NCBI GenBank assembly: GCA_035636095.1
Contig: DASPZU010000008.1
Span: 1 to 25,504 of the forward strand
DNA length: 25,504 nt
Direction: 5' to 3'
Source: Gp7-AA10 sp035636095
Lineage (GTDB): Bacteria; Acidobacteriota; Thermoanaerobaculia; Gp7-AA8
Below the pieces are notes generated by a model that worked only from the letters and a program-made list of their open reading frames with translations, searched no databases and was not told where the DNA came from. Below are positions 7,767-15,426 of this stretch, one piece after another (positions within the stretch are counted from its first letter, which is position 1; each line of letters begins with the position of its first letter). The position numbers were made by a program, and so were the translations under genes.

Positions 7767-8509
7767 CAGAAATGAACGACGTACCACACGACCCATCCCA
7801 GCATCCATGCGATCAGCGCGTATGGGAAGAATCCCAGCGTGATCCATAACGCCGCTTCGACGCGGCCTAACGCGCCCGCTTTGCGCGCGATCTGAACATT
7901 CCCGATGCAAAAGATCGGCGAGACGAAAAAGCCGAAGCCGAGATTGGCGGTGATGAGGTTCGACGCGAGGACAAGGCGCGCACGCCATCGTGCATGCTTC
8001 GGGCACAGAAGTCGTCGATCGGGTTTCGAAAAGAAGAGATGGCCTACGCTGAACATCCATTCGAAGTCACACTGATGCGGTGCGGTGACGCCGCAGACCT
8101 GGCAGCGAGGAATTGCCGCCGCCGCGGCCGCCACGGCAGGCTGCGGGCGGTTGCGCGCGCGCTCGGCCGCCTCGCGGACGCGCCGGACGAGCTCGTCGCG
8201 TCGCTTGCGGTTGTATCCGAAAAACGTTCGAACGCAGAACGCCGCCGCTTCCTCGACGTCTTCGATCGGATTGTGCCAACTGACCACGAATCCCGGACCC
8301 ATATCGCCGACGTGGGTGATCCACGCCAGCGGAATGCTGAAGTCGTAAGAGATCCACAGGTAGTCGTCGTTCAGCGCGAAATCGGTGTTGCCGGCATTGT
8401 TGTCCTTCCCTTGCGCATTCGCGCCGCGGACATTGGTCTTGAAGGTGACATCCTTTCGACGAAGGCGCCGGCGAAAAGGATTGGATGCGGCCAGATCCGC
8501 CTGGGACAC
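7766..8509 (-). CDS. Membrane protein with Cys/His zinc-ribbon-like motif
   Basis: A 247-residue protein of unknown function. The N-terminal half is soluble and contains LWISYDFSIPLAWITHVGDMG and FVVSWHNPIEDVEEAAAFC, a pattern reminiscent of small PH-like domains found in bacterial membrane proteins (weak resemblance). An Arg/Ala-rich helical linker follows, then RCQVCGVTAPHQC and LLCPKH (about residues 138-180), which could bind a zinc ion. It ends with two membrane segments, SNLITANLGFGFFVSPIFCI and ALWITLGFFPYALIAWMLGW. It starts with a GTG at 8509 that abuts the preA stop (TAAGTG), so it is probably translated by readthrough of terminating ribosomes. The strict coupling with preA upstream and two membrane genes downstream suggests a shared transcript; a shared function is unproven. 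Confidence 0.78.
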   Translation of the reverse strand: MSQADLAASNPFRRRLRRKDVTFKTNVRGANAQGKDNNAGNTDFALNDDYLWISYDFSIPLAWITHVGDMGPGFVVSWHNPIEDVEEAAAFCVRTFFGYNRKRRDELVRRVREAAERARNRPQPAVAAAAAAIPRCQVCGVTAPHQCDFEWMFSVGHLFFSKPDRRLLCPKHARWRARLVLASNLITANLGFGFFVSPIFCIGNVQIARKAGALGRVEAALWITLGFFPYALIAWMLGWVVWYVVHF

Positions 8510-9640
8510 TTACACAGTCGCGAGCGGACGTGGCTTCGCGTAACCCTCATTCTCCTCGGCTGATTCGTATCCGCCGCGATAGTCGAATTGCTCGGGGCGC
8601 TTGATCTGTGAATGCGAGACCACTCGATCGCGTCGAATGCCGCGGAATTGCTCCAGGCTCGAGTATCCGCGCCGCTCCATGAATTCCGTCATCCCTGCCA
8701 TCAACCCTTTGATGACGTTCGGTCCGATCGCCTGATCGAGCATGGCCGCCGTGCAGACCTGCGCCGTGCCGCAGCCGAGAAGGAAGTAACAGAGGGCGTG
8801 ATCGAAGTTGGCGATGCCGCCGATGCCCGAAAAGGCTTTGTCGGGGAAGGCTTTCGTCATCTGCGCCATCTTGGCCAGCGAAAGCGGGAGAATTGCCGGT
8901 CCGCCCAGGCCGCCGCTGGAGACGAGTCCTTCCACGTTCATCTCGAAGTCCAGCGTGTTCGGATCGATCACTGGAAGCGAGGGGAAGGTGTTCGAGGACG
9001 AAATCGCGTCCGCACCACCGCGGAATGATGCCTCCGCCTCCTCCACGATGTCAGCGGTCGCAGGCGTCAGCTTCACCCACACCGGAATCTTCGCGACTTC
9101 CTTCACGGCCTGCGTCACCACAGAGCATAGGACCTTGTCTTTTCCGACGTTTGATCCCATGTCCACCCGATCCATGTGCGGACAGGAGAAATTCAATTCC
9201 AGCGCGTCGGCCCCTTCATCCTGACTAGCTTTGGTGAGCGTCTGCCAGTTGAGCAGCTCCTTGTCGTTTCCAGAGCCGGCCATGATGGATGCCACCAGGA
9301 TTTTTTTCGGATAGGCCTTCTTGACCTTGCTCAGTTTTCCAATCCACCAATCGAGGGGCTTGTCGGAAATCAGCTCCCAGTTCCATGAAGCGACCAGGGT
9401 CGACTCGGGGCGCTTGTTCATCGACAGCCGATAACCGCTGTTGTCGGCGCGCAGGAACTTGGTCTTCGGTCCTTTGACGTTGACCACCGGATGGAGGCCG
9501 ATCGTTTTCGTGACCACGCCGCCCCAGCCGGCCTCGAAGGCCCGCATGATGTTGCTGTCGGACTCGGTGGGGGGAGCGGACGACAGCAGAAATGGGTTGT
9601 CGAAACGAATCCCCGTAAATGTCGTCGACAGATCGGCCAT
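8510..9640 (-). CDS. preA: PreA-like dihydropyrimidine dehydrogenase, FMN subunit without ferredoxin tail
   Basis: A 376-residue FMN TIM-barrel enzyme of the dihydroorotate/dihydropyrimidine dehydrogenase family, expected to reduce uracil or thymine with electrons from a partner subunit. Visible marks are DNPFLLSSAPPTES, FEAGWGGVVTKTI, ELNFSCPHMDRVDMGSNVG, VWVKLTPATADIVEEA, GGADAISSSNTF, SSGGLGGPAILPLSL and FSGIGGIANFDHALCYFLLG. Many PreA proteins carry a C-terminal domain with two 4Fe-4S clusters; this one ends at LATV with no CxxCxxCxxxC pattern, so electrons must come another way. No PreT gene is in the window. The ATG at 9640 follows an AGGAG site 7-8 nt upstream, whereas the longer frame upstream has no such site. 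First gene of a four-gene operon. Substrate is inferred from family and from hydA and the NCS1 permease nearby. Confidence 0.88.
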   Translation of the reverse strand: MADLSTTFTGIRFDNPFLLSSAPPTESDSNIMRAFEAGWGGVVTKTIGLHPVVNVKGPKTKFLRADNSGYRLSMNKRPESTLVASWNWELISDKPLDWWIGKLSKVKKAYPKKILVASIMAGSGNDKELLNWQTLTKASQDEGADALELNFSCPHMDRVDMGSNVGKDKVLCSVVTQAVKEVAKIPVWVKLTPATADIVEEAEASFRGGADAISSSNTFPSLPVIDPNTLDFEMNVEGLVSSGGLGGPAILPLSLAKMAQMTKAFPDKAFSGIGGIANFDHALCYFLLGCGTAQVCTAAMLDQAIGPNVIKGLMAGMTEFMERRGYSSLEQFRGIRRDRVVSHSQIKRPEQFDYRGGYESAEENEGYAKPRPLATV

Positions 9641-9739
9641 GACGTCTCCTTGTTTGGGAAAATGAGGATTATAAACCCGTCGCGCTGCTGGGTGCCGGGT
9701 CGCATGTCGATGAAGAGCGGCACGCGGCACCCGGCACGG

Positions 9740-10627
9740 TTAGTTGGGCCAGCGCGCCCAGATGCTGCAGTGGCCAGCATTGTCTGTCTGATCGATGGTT
9801 TGCTGAATTCCGCTGTAGGCGGCATTCATCACTGCCCGCGGATCGAAGTGCAGCTTGCCGTTGGACAATGTCAGGAAGGCTGATCCAAAGTGACCCTGGC
9901 TCAATCCATGACCGGACTCATGCAGTGCCACGGTCTCCACGTCGATGTTGGCGTTGATCCGCCATGTAAAGGCGTTGTTGTAGAGGATCTCGCGGAAGGC
10001 GACGTCGAACTTGTTGTTGTTGTCGATGTCGGTCGGGTTGCCGGCGCCATCGATCCAGATGAAGGTGAATGTCACAGCGATGACGTTCGGCGGCAGGATG
10101 CCTCCCGGTAGCCACCCGGCGTGCGTGATGTCGGCGAAGAAAAACGGCGAGCCGCCCAGACCGTTCAGGAATTCAATGACCCCGATGTCGGTGCCGGGAT
10201 TGCCGACGGCGTTGATGGGGATGCTCGCGCAGTTCACATTGTTCCAGGTCGTCATGGCCCGGGCGATGGCAGCGTTGGTCTGCGCCTGAGTCAAACCATC
10301 GATGGCCCCCTCAGTCTGATCGATGGTGTAGGTGATATTCGTGCGGCCGCCGCGGGGATCTCCGGGAACAAAATGCGCAGTGAGCTGCTTGTTGCCCCGG
10401 TCCTTGAAGAAGACGATCTGACCGAGATCGCCGGAATCGGCGTCGGTAAGAAATTCGGCATACTCCAATCGGTAGTTGAGGCCTCCAGCATCGAGCTGTG
10501 CATTAACCGCATTCCCAATCACTGCCAGTCGATCCGCTGCTGAATCTTGAGCGACAGCCGTCGACACCAGACAGAGGCCGACGACGCTGGCGCATACAAC
10601 GACCACGAATCTGAATCTAAACGTCAT
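9740..10627 (-). CDS. Secreted metzincin-like zinc metalloprotease
   Basis: A 295-residue exported protein. A signal peptide, with hydrophobic core VVVVCASVVGLCLVSTAVA (about residues 8-26), ends in AVAQ. The zinc site is HESGHGLSQGH (H236, E237, H240, H246), the spacing of metzincins, but the usual Gly at the eighth position is Ser. The downstream AVMNAAYSG (M267) can serve as the Met-turn. The upstream phrase TNITYTID resembles the start of matrixin-type catalytic domains. There is no clear propeptide cysteine switch and no extra C-terminal domain. Start ATG 10627 has a strong AAGGAGG 8 nt away. It stands alone between the PreA operon (about 100 nt downstream) and the glutamate dehydrogenase gene (60 nt upstream), same strand. 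Substrate unknown. Confidence 0.83.
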   Translation of the reverse strand: MTFRFRFVVVVCASVVGLCLVSTAVAQDSAADRLAVIGNAVNAQLDAGGLNYRLEYAEFLTDADSGDLGQIVFFKDRGNKQLTAHFVPGDPRGGRTNITYTIDQTEGAIDGLTQAQTNAAIARAMTTWNNVNCASIPINAVGNPGTDIGVIEFLNGLGGSPFFFADITHAGWLPGGILPPNVIAVTFTFIWIDGAGNPTDIDNNNKFDVAFREILYNNAFTWRINANIDVETVALHESGHGLSQGHFGSAFLTLSNGKLHFDPRAVMNAAYSGIQQTIDQTDNAGHCSIWARWPN

Positions 10628-10687
10628 GAGACTCCCTCCTTTTTGAATTAGGGAAGGAATGCTATCAGAGCGAACGATGGAAAGATG

Positions 10688-11998
10688 TTACGGCCAGATT
10701 CCTCTCACCAGCGCTACCGCCGCCACCCGCTTGATCGCCAGCGCGAAGGCAGCCGTGCGCAGGTCGACGTTCTCGCCGTGGCGGTCCTTGATCTCGATCT
10801 GCATCTGCAGGACGGCGTCGGTTGCCGCCTCCATCTTTTCTTGCAGATGCTGGTTGACGTGATCCTCGCTCCAGTGCTCGTTCTCGATGTTCTGCACCCA
10901 CTCGAAGTAGCTGACCGTTACGCCGCCCGAGTTCGCGAGGATGTCGGGAATGACCGGGATCCCGCGTTCGAACAGCGCGGCGTCCGCGGCCGGCGTGGTG
11001 GGCCCGTTGGCCGCTTCCGCGATCGCTTTCGCGCGCACACCCGCGACGTTGTCGCTGCGGATCTGATTCTCAAAGGCGGCCGGAATCAGGATGTCGCATT
11101 TGAGGTGCAGCAGCTCGTGGTTGGTGATGTTCTTCGTTCCGGCCAGGCCGACCACCGATCCGGTCTGTTTCTTGTGCGCCAGAGCCGGTTTCGGATCGAT
11201 GCCCGCTTCCGATGTGACCCCGCCGGTGGAGTCGCTGACGCCGATGACCTTCGCTCCCGCTTCCGCAAAGAGTCGCGCCGCGATGGATCCGGCGTTGCCG
11301 AATCCCTGAATCGCGACCGTGGCGCCTTGCAGCGTATTCAAGCCGGGAACAGCGCCTTCCTCGATGGCGCGTCGCGTGACGAACAGACATCCGCGGGCGG
11401 TCGCTTCGTTGCGCCCCAGCGAGCCGCCCATCGCGACCGGCTTGCCCGTGACGACCGGCAGATTGTTCTTGCCGGCGTGCATCATGTCGTAGGTGTCGTA
11501 GATCCACGCCATGGTCTCGGCGTTGGTGTTGACGTCGGGAGCGGGTATGTCGGTGTGCGGCCCGATGCTGTCGCCTAACTCCGTGATGAAGCGTCGTGTT
11601 ATCTTGCGCAGCTCGTTGCGGGTGAGCTGTTTCGGATCGCAGATCACGCCCCCCTTCGCGCCGCCGAACGGGATGTCGGCGACCGCGCACTTCCACGTCA
11701 TCCACGACGCCAGCGCGCGCACTTCATCGGCGTTGACTTCGGGGTGATAGCGAATCCCCCCTTTTCCCGGTCCGCGAATGCGCGAGTGCAGCGCGCGGTA
11801 GCCCGAGAAAATCTTTACAGTCCCGTCATCGCATTCGATGGGGAACTCGACTTTGAGGAGCCGGATGGTTCCGCGCAGCCAACCGCGAAGACCTTCGGGA
11901 AGGTCGGCCACGAAGCGCGCCGCGGTATCGAATTGCTGCTGCGCGATGTCGTAGGGATTGAGATTCTCGACTGTCCGCGCTTCTTCACGCACACCCAT
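10688..11998 (-). CDS. Glutamate dehydrogenase (Glu/Leu/Phe/Val dehydrogenase family)
   Basis: A 436-residue NAD(P)-dependent enzyme that interconverts glutamate and 2-oxoglutarate plus ammonia. The substrate domain shows GPGKGGIRYHPEV, MTWKCAVADIPFGGAKGGV with the catalytic Lys region, and IPAPDVNTN. The nucleotide domain has VAIQGFGNAGSIAARLFAE, followed by DILIPAAFENQI and PVIPDILANSGGVTVSYFEW. Length is standard for the hexameric small enzyme. The start ATG 11998 is fixed by an AAAGGAGG site 9 nt upstream; a longer frame to 12073 would run into the divergent tricorn promoter region. The 73-nt gap to the tricorn gene must hold both promoters. Cofactor preference (NAD or NADP) and coupling to nearby nitrogen catabolism are not determined by the sequence. 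Confidence 0.95.
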   Translation of the reverse strand: MGVREEARTVENLNPYDIAQQQFDTAARFVADLPEGLRGWLRGTIRLLKVEFPIECDDGTVKIFSGYRALHSRIRGPGKGGIRYHPEVNADEVRALASWMTWKCAVADIPFGGAKGGVICDPKQLTRNELRKITRRFITELGDSIGPHTDIPAPDVNTNAETMAWIYDTYDMMHAGKNNLPVVTGKPVAMGGSLGRNEATARGCLFVTRRAIEEGAVPGLNTLQGATVAIQGFGNAGSIAARLFAEAGAKVIGVSDSTGGVTSEAGIDPKPALAHKKQTGSVVGLAGTKNITNHELLHLKCDILIPAAFENQIRSDNVAGVRAKAIAEAANGPTTPAADAALFERGIPVIPDILANSGGVTVSYFEWVQNIENEHWSEDHVNQHLQEKMEAATDAVLQMQIEIKDRHGENVDLRTAAFALAIKRVAAVALVRGIWP

Positions 11999-12071
11999 AT
12001 CAGCGAACCTCCTTTGCGTGGATAGAAGACGATAGTTAAACTGACGCCCCGTTGTCCAATCCGGAGGGGTC

Positions 12072-15000
12072 ATGAAACGAATTCTTTACAGCGTCGCGAT
12101 CGCCTTGTACGCGATCTCTGCTGTAGCAATCGACATTAACGACACACGGCTGCTGTCCGATCCCGCGGTCAGCAGGGACCACCTGGCATTTGCCTATGCC
12201 AACGACTTGTGGGTGGCGAATCTCGATGGTACGAATGTTAGACGCCTGACCTCGCATCCCGGAATCGAATCGGGGCCGAAATTCTCGCCTGACGGCTCGC
12301 TGATCGCGTTCACCGGTCGCTACGATGGCAACACCGACGTCTACATCGTTCCGACCGCAGGCGGAATTCCGAAGCGTCTCACCTGGCACCCGAACAACGA
12401 CATCGTCCTCGGCTTCACCCCCGACGGTAAGAACGTTCTCTTCTCATCTCCGCGCGAGGTCTACACGCGGCGCTTCACACAACTGTTCACCGTGCCGGTT
12501 AACGGCGGACTCGCGACTAAACTGCCCATCCCCAACGCCGCCAAAGCAACCTACTCGCCTGATGGAAAGAAAATCGTCTATCAGCCCATCGGCGATGCAT
12601 TCATCGAGTGGAAGCGCTACCGCGGCGGCCAGGCCGCGCGCTTGATGATCTTCGACGTCGCGACCAACGCCGTCGAGCAGATCCCGCAGCCCGCCACCCG
12701 CTCCAACGACACTGACCCGATGTGGCTGGGCGACAAGATCTATTTCCGGTCGGATCGCTCCGGCGAATTTAATCTCTATGCCTACGACCCGGCCACAAAA
12801 CAGGTCACCCAATTGACCAAGTACACCGACTGGCCGATTCTCGGCGCCTCCGCCGGAAGCGGAAAAATCGTCTACGAGCGGGGTGGTTATCTGTCGCTGC
12901 TGGATCCGAAAAGCGGAACTGACAATCGCCTGAAGATCGGCGTTGCCGCCGATCTCAATGAGACGCGCCCGCGCTTTGTCAAAGGCGCCAAATACATCCG
13001 CAACGCCAGCCTGTCGCCGAGCGGCGCACGCGTGGCCTTCGAATTTCGCGGCGAGATCATCACCATTCCGATGGAGAAAGGCGACGATCGCAATCTAACG
13101 CAGTCGGTGGCCGCCAACGACTGCAATCCGGTGTGGGCGCCGGACGGCAAATCGATCGCGTGGTTTACCGACGAATCGGGTGAAAACGAGCTGCGCATTG
13201 CGCCGCAGGATGGCAAGGGTCAGCCGCACAACGTCAAATTGAATGGCGCAGGCTTCTATCGCGACATCAACTGGTCTCCGGATGGAACGAAGATCAGCTA
13301 CCTCGACAACTCTTCGTCGCTGTATGTGCTGGATGTCGCCAGCGGCGCGTCGATGAAGATTGCGTCTAACACGATGCAGGGCGGGATCGATCAGGCGTGG
13401 TCGTCGGACTCAAAATGGATCGCCTACACCCACAACACCATTCAGAACTTCGACACCATTCAGCTCTATTCGCTCGATCAGAAAAAATCGTTCCCGCTCA
13501 CCGACGGACTGGAACAGGCTGAAGCGCCGCTCTTCGATCCGAACGGCAAGTACTTGTACTTCCTGGTCTCGACCGACGCTGGTCCCCTCGCCGACGACTT
13601 CTCGATGTGGAGCAACGACACGCGCGCCACCAACACGATCTACCTCGCGGTTCTGCCCAAGGGCGTCGTCTCGCCACTTGCGAAGGAGAGCGACGAAGAG
13701 GGAAAGAAAGATACTTCGGCTGATGAGAAGAAACCGGACGAGGCCGCCGCTGAACCAAAGACCGACGAAAAGGCTGCGTCGCCAAGGAAACCGCCGGCCA
13801 AGACAGTCATCGACCTCGACGGCCTGACCAATCGCATTCAAGTGCTTCCGCTGTCGCCGGCTTCCTATGCCTCGTTGCAGGTCGCGAAATCGGGCGAGTT
13901 GTACTACGTCAAGCGCAACGACATCGGCCGAGGGGAGCGTGCCCCGGGGACGCTGATGCATTACAGCCTCTCCAAGCGCAAAGAGGAAACAGCGCTCGAG
14001 AAGCTGCTCGACTTCGAGCTCTCGCGCGACGGCAAGCGCATGCTGCTTCGCTTGCCGGAGAACGCGTGGTCGATCGCGGAGGTCGGAGACAAGATCGACG
14101 CCGCCAAGCACAAGCTGGCAGTCGACAAGATCGAAGTGAAGATCGATCCGACCGTCGAGTGGCGCGAGATTTTCGACGAGGCCTGGCGCATCAATCGCGA
14201 CTACTTCTACGACCCCAACATGCACGGCGCCGATTGGCACGCCATGAAGGCGAAGTACTCGGTCTTCCTTCCCGATCTGACCACCCGGCAGGACCTCACG
14301 CGCGTGCTGGCGTGGATGCACAGCGAGCTGGTGGTCGGACATCATCGGCAGTCGGGCGGCGATTCGCTCGCCATTACCGACCCGATCCCGGGCGGTCTCC
14401 TCGGCGCCGACTACAAAGTCGAGAATGGCCGCTATCGGTTTGCGAAGGTCTACGGCGGCCTCAATTGGAATCCTGAGTTGCGATCGCCTTTGACCGAGCC
14501 CGGCGTCGATGTGAAGGACGGCGAGTACCTTCTGGCGGTCGAGGGGAAGGACCTCAAGCCACCGGAAGACTTGTACAGCCGATTCGAGCGCACGGCCGGA
14601 CGCATCGTCGAGATCACCGTTGGTCCGAATGCCGACGGCAGCGACTCGCGTAGCGTGAAGGTCGTTCCGATCGAAGATGAAGCGGCCTTGCGCAATCGCG
14701 ATTGGGTCGAGCGCAACCTGCGCTACGTGACCGAAAAAACCGGCGGACGCGTCGCGTACGTTTACGTTCCGAACACATCGACGCTCGGCTACGAATATTT
14801 CAAACGGTATTTCTTCCCGCAGGCCGATCGGCAGGCCATCATCGTCGACGAGCGTCACAACGCCGGCGGTCAGGCTGCCGATTACTACCTCGACTTCCTG
14901 CGCCGGCCGTTCATGAGCTATTGGGCGCATCGCTACGGCGCGGATTTGCGTACACCGCTCGCTGCGATCCAGGGTCCGAAAGTCATGATCATCGACGAGA

Positions 15001-15350
15001 CTGCCGGTTCGGGGGGTGACTATCTGCCCTGGATGTTCCGCAAATCGAAGCTCGGGACGATCGTGGGGCGGCGGACGTGGGGTGGGTTGGTGGGCATCAG
15101 CGGATTTCCGGTGCTGATGGACGGCGGCACGATCACCGCGCCTAACTTCGCGATCTGGACGCCGGACGGCGGCTGGGTTGTCGAAAACGAAGGCGTGCCG
15201 CCGGACATCGAAGTCGAGCAGACGCCGGCGGAAATCATCGCTGGCCGCGATCCGCAGCTCGACAAAGCGATCGAGGTCGTTTTGAAACAGCTGGAGGCCA
15301 ACCCGCAGCCCACGCCCCACCGCCCCGCCTATCCAACGAAGGCGACGTAG
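12072..15350 (+). CDS. Secreted tricorn-type serine protease
   Basis: A 1092-residue protein with signal peptide MKRILYSVAIALYAISAVA. Its N-terminal half has many beta-propeller repeats of the WD40/TolB kind (for example FSPDGSLIAFTGRYDG, YSPDGKKIVY, WAPDGKSIAWF). A charged, lysine/glutamate-rich linker lies around residues 535-575, a core helical domain around 690-780 (WREIFDEAWRINRDYFYD), then a PDZ-like segment, then the C-terminal peptidase domain. The nucleophile is Ser980 in ETAGSGGDYLPW, the acid Glu1040 in VENEGVPPD, and His757/His758 in LVVGHH. The archaeal enzyme has Ser-His where this one has Gly-His. Tricorn proteases trim oligopeptides; a secreted copy suggests periplasmic peptide degradation. 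GGAGG precedes the ATG. The stop TAG is the first three bases of the left inverted repeat of the RAYT element. Confidence 0.93.
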   Translation: MKRILYSVAIALYAISAVAIDINDTRLLSDPAVSRDHLAFAYANDLWVANLDGTNVRRLTSHPGIESGPKFSPDGSLIAFTGRYDGNTDVYIVPTAGGIPKRLTWHPNNDIVLGFTPDGKNVLFSSPREVYTRRFTQLFTVPVNGGLATKLPIPNAAKATYSPDGKKIVYQPIGDAFIEWKRYRGGQAARLMIFDVATNAVEQIPQPATRSNDTDPMWLGDKIYFRSDRSGEFNLYAYDPATKQVTQLTKYTDWPILGASAGSGKIVYERGGYLSLLDPKSGTDNRLKIGVAADLNETRPRFVKGAKYIRNASLSPSGARVAFEFRGEIITIPMEKGDDRNLTQSVAANDCNPVWAPDGKSIAWFTDESGENELRIAPQDGKGQPHNVKLNGAGFYRDINWSPDGTKISYLDNSSSLYVLDVASGASMKIASNTMQGGIDQAWSSDSKWIAYTHNTIQNFDTIQLYSLDQKKSFPLTDGLEQAEAPLFDPNGKYLYFLVSTDAGPLADDFSMWSNDTRATNTIYLAVLPKGVVSPLAKESDEEGKKDTSADEKKPDEAAAEPKTDEKAASPRKPPAKTVIDLDGLTNRIQVLPLSPASYASLQVAKSGELYYVKRNDIGRGERAPGTLMHYSLSKRKEETALEKLLDFELSRDGKRMLLRLPENAWSIAEVGDKIDAAKHKLAVDKIEVKIDPTVEWREIFDEAWRINRDYFYDPNMHGADWHAMKAKYSVFLPDLTTRQDLTRVLAWMHSELVVGHHRQSGGDSLAITDPIPGGLLGADYKVENGRYRFAKVYGGLNWNPELRSPLTEPGVDVKDGEYLLAVEGKDLKPPEDLYSRFERTAGRIVEITVGPNADGSDSRSVKVVPIEDEAALRNRDWVERNLRYVTEKTGGRVAYVYVPNTSTLGYEYFKRYFFPQADRQAIIVDERHNAGGQAADYYLDFLRRPFMSYWAHRYGADLRTPLAAIQGPKVMIIDETAGSGGDYLPWMFRKSKLGTIVGRRTWGGLVGISGFPVLMDGGTITAPNFAIWTPDGGWVVENEGVPPDIEVEQTPAEIIAGRDPQLDKAIEVVLKQLEANPQPTPHRPAYPTKAT

Positions 15351-15367
15351 GTGCCGCGCCTACAGTT
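15348..15367. repeat. Left inverted repeat of RAYT element (REP-like)
   Basis: It begins TAGGTGCCGCGCCTA and ends CAGTT, and is matched exactly, in inverted orientation, at 16394-16413. With the preceding G it reads GTAGGTGC-C-GCGCCTAC, an 8-bp imperfect hairpin that starts with GTAG, the tetranucleotide found next to REP hairpins recognised by RAYTs. Its first three bases are the tricorn stop codon. Confidence 0.85.
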
Positions 15368-15372
15368 TTCAG

Positions 15373-15397
15373 TTTTTTCTACAATTCGTAGAAGAAA
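15373..15397. repeat. AT-rich hairpin with CTAC/GTAG arms
   Basis: Arms TTTTTTCTAC (15373-15382) and GTAGAAGAAA (15388-15397) pair over 10 bp with one wobble and enclose a five-base loop. The arms contain CTAC and GTAG. The hairpin lies between the left repeat and the GC-rich hairpin, forming a string of folded sites before the transposase gene. Confidence 0.6.
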
Positions 15398-15426
15398 AGC
15401 GCCACCGAGGTAGCCTCGGTGGCGCT
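15398..15426. repeat. Perfect 13-bp GC-rich hairpin abutting the RAYT start codon
   Basis: Arms AGCGCCACCGAGG and CCTCGGTGGCGCT pair perfectly around the loop TAG. The ATG of the RAYT gene follows with no gap. The only ribosome-site-like bases (GAGG) lie inside the stem, so translation is probably weak or controlled. Read leftward, the hairpin is followed by CTTTTCTTC and could stop antisense transcription entering from the mmsA side. Confidence 0.8.

Noticed and set aside
9641..9730. Upstream extension of the PreA-like protein by 30 residues
   Set aside because: No ribosome site for the earlier start and residues do not resemble the family; ATG 9640 has AGGAG at good spacing.
13410..15320. 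Open frame of 636 codons on the minus strand opposite the tricorn gene
   Set aside because: It mirrors the codon structure of the strong plus-strand tricorn gene in GC-rich DNA, has low-complexity Arg/Val/Asp-rich content and no recognisable motif.
15398..15426. Rho-independent terminator for the tricorn gene
   Set aside because: In the rightward direction the stem is followed by the RAYT coding sequence, not a T-run; terminator-like order exists only leftward.
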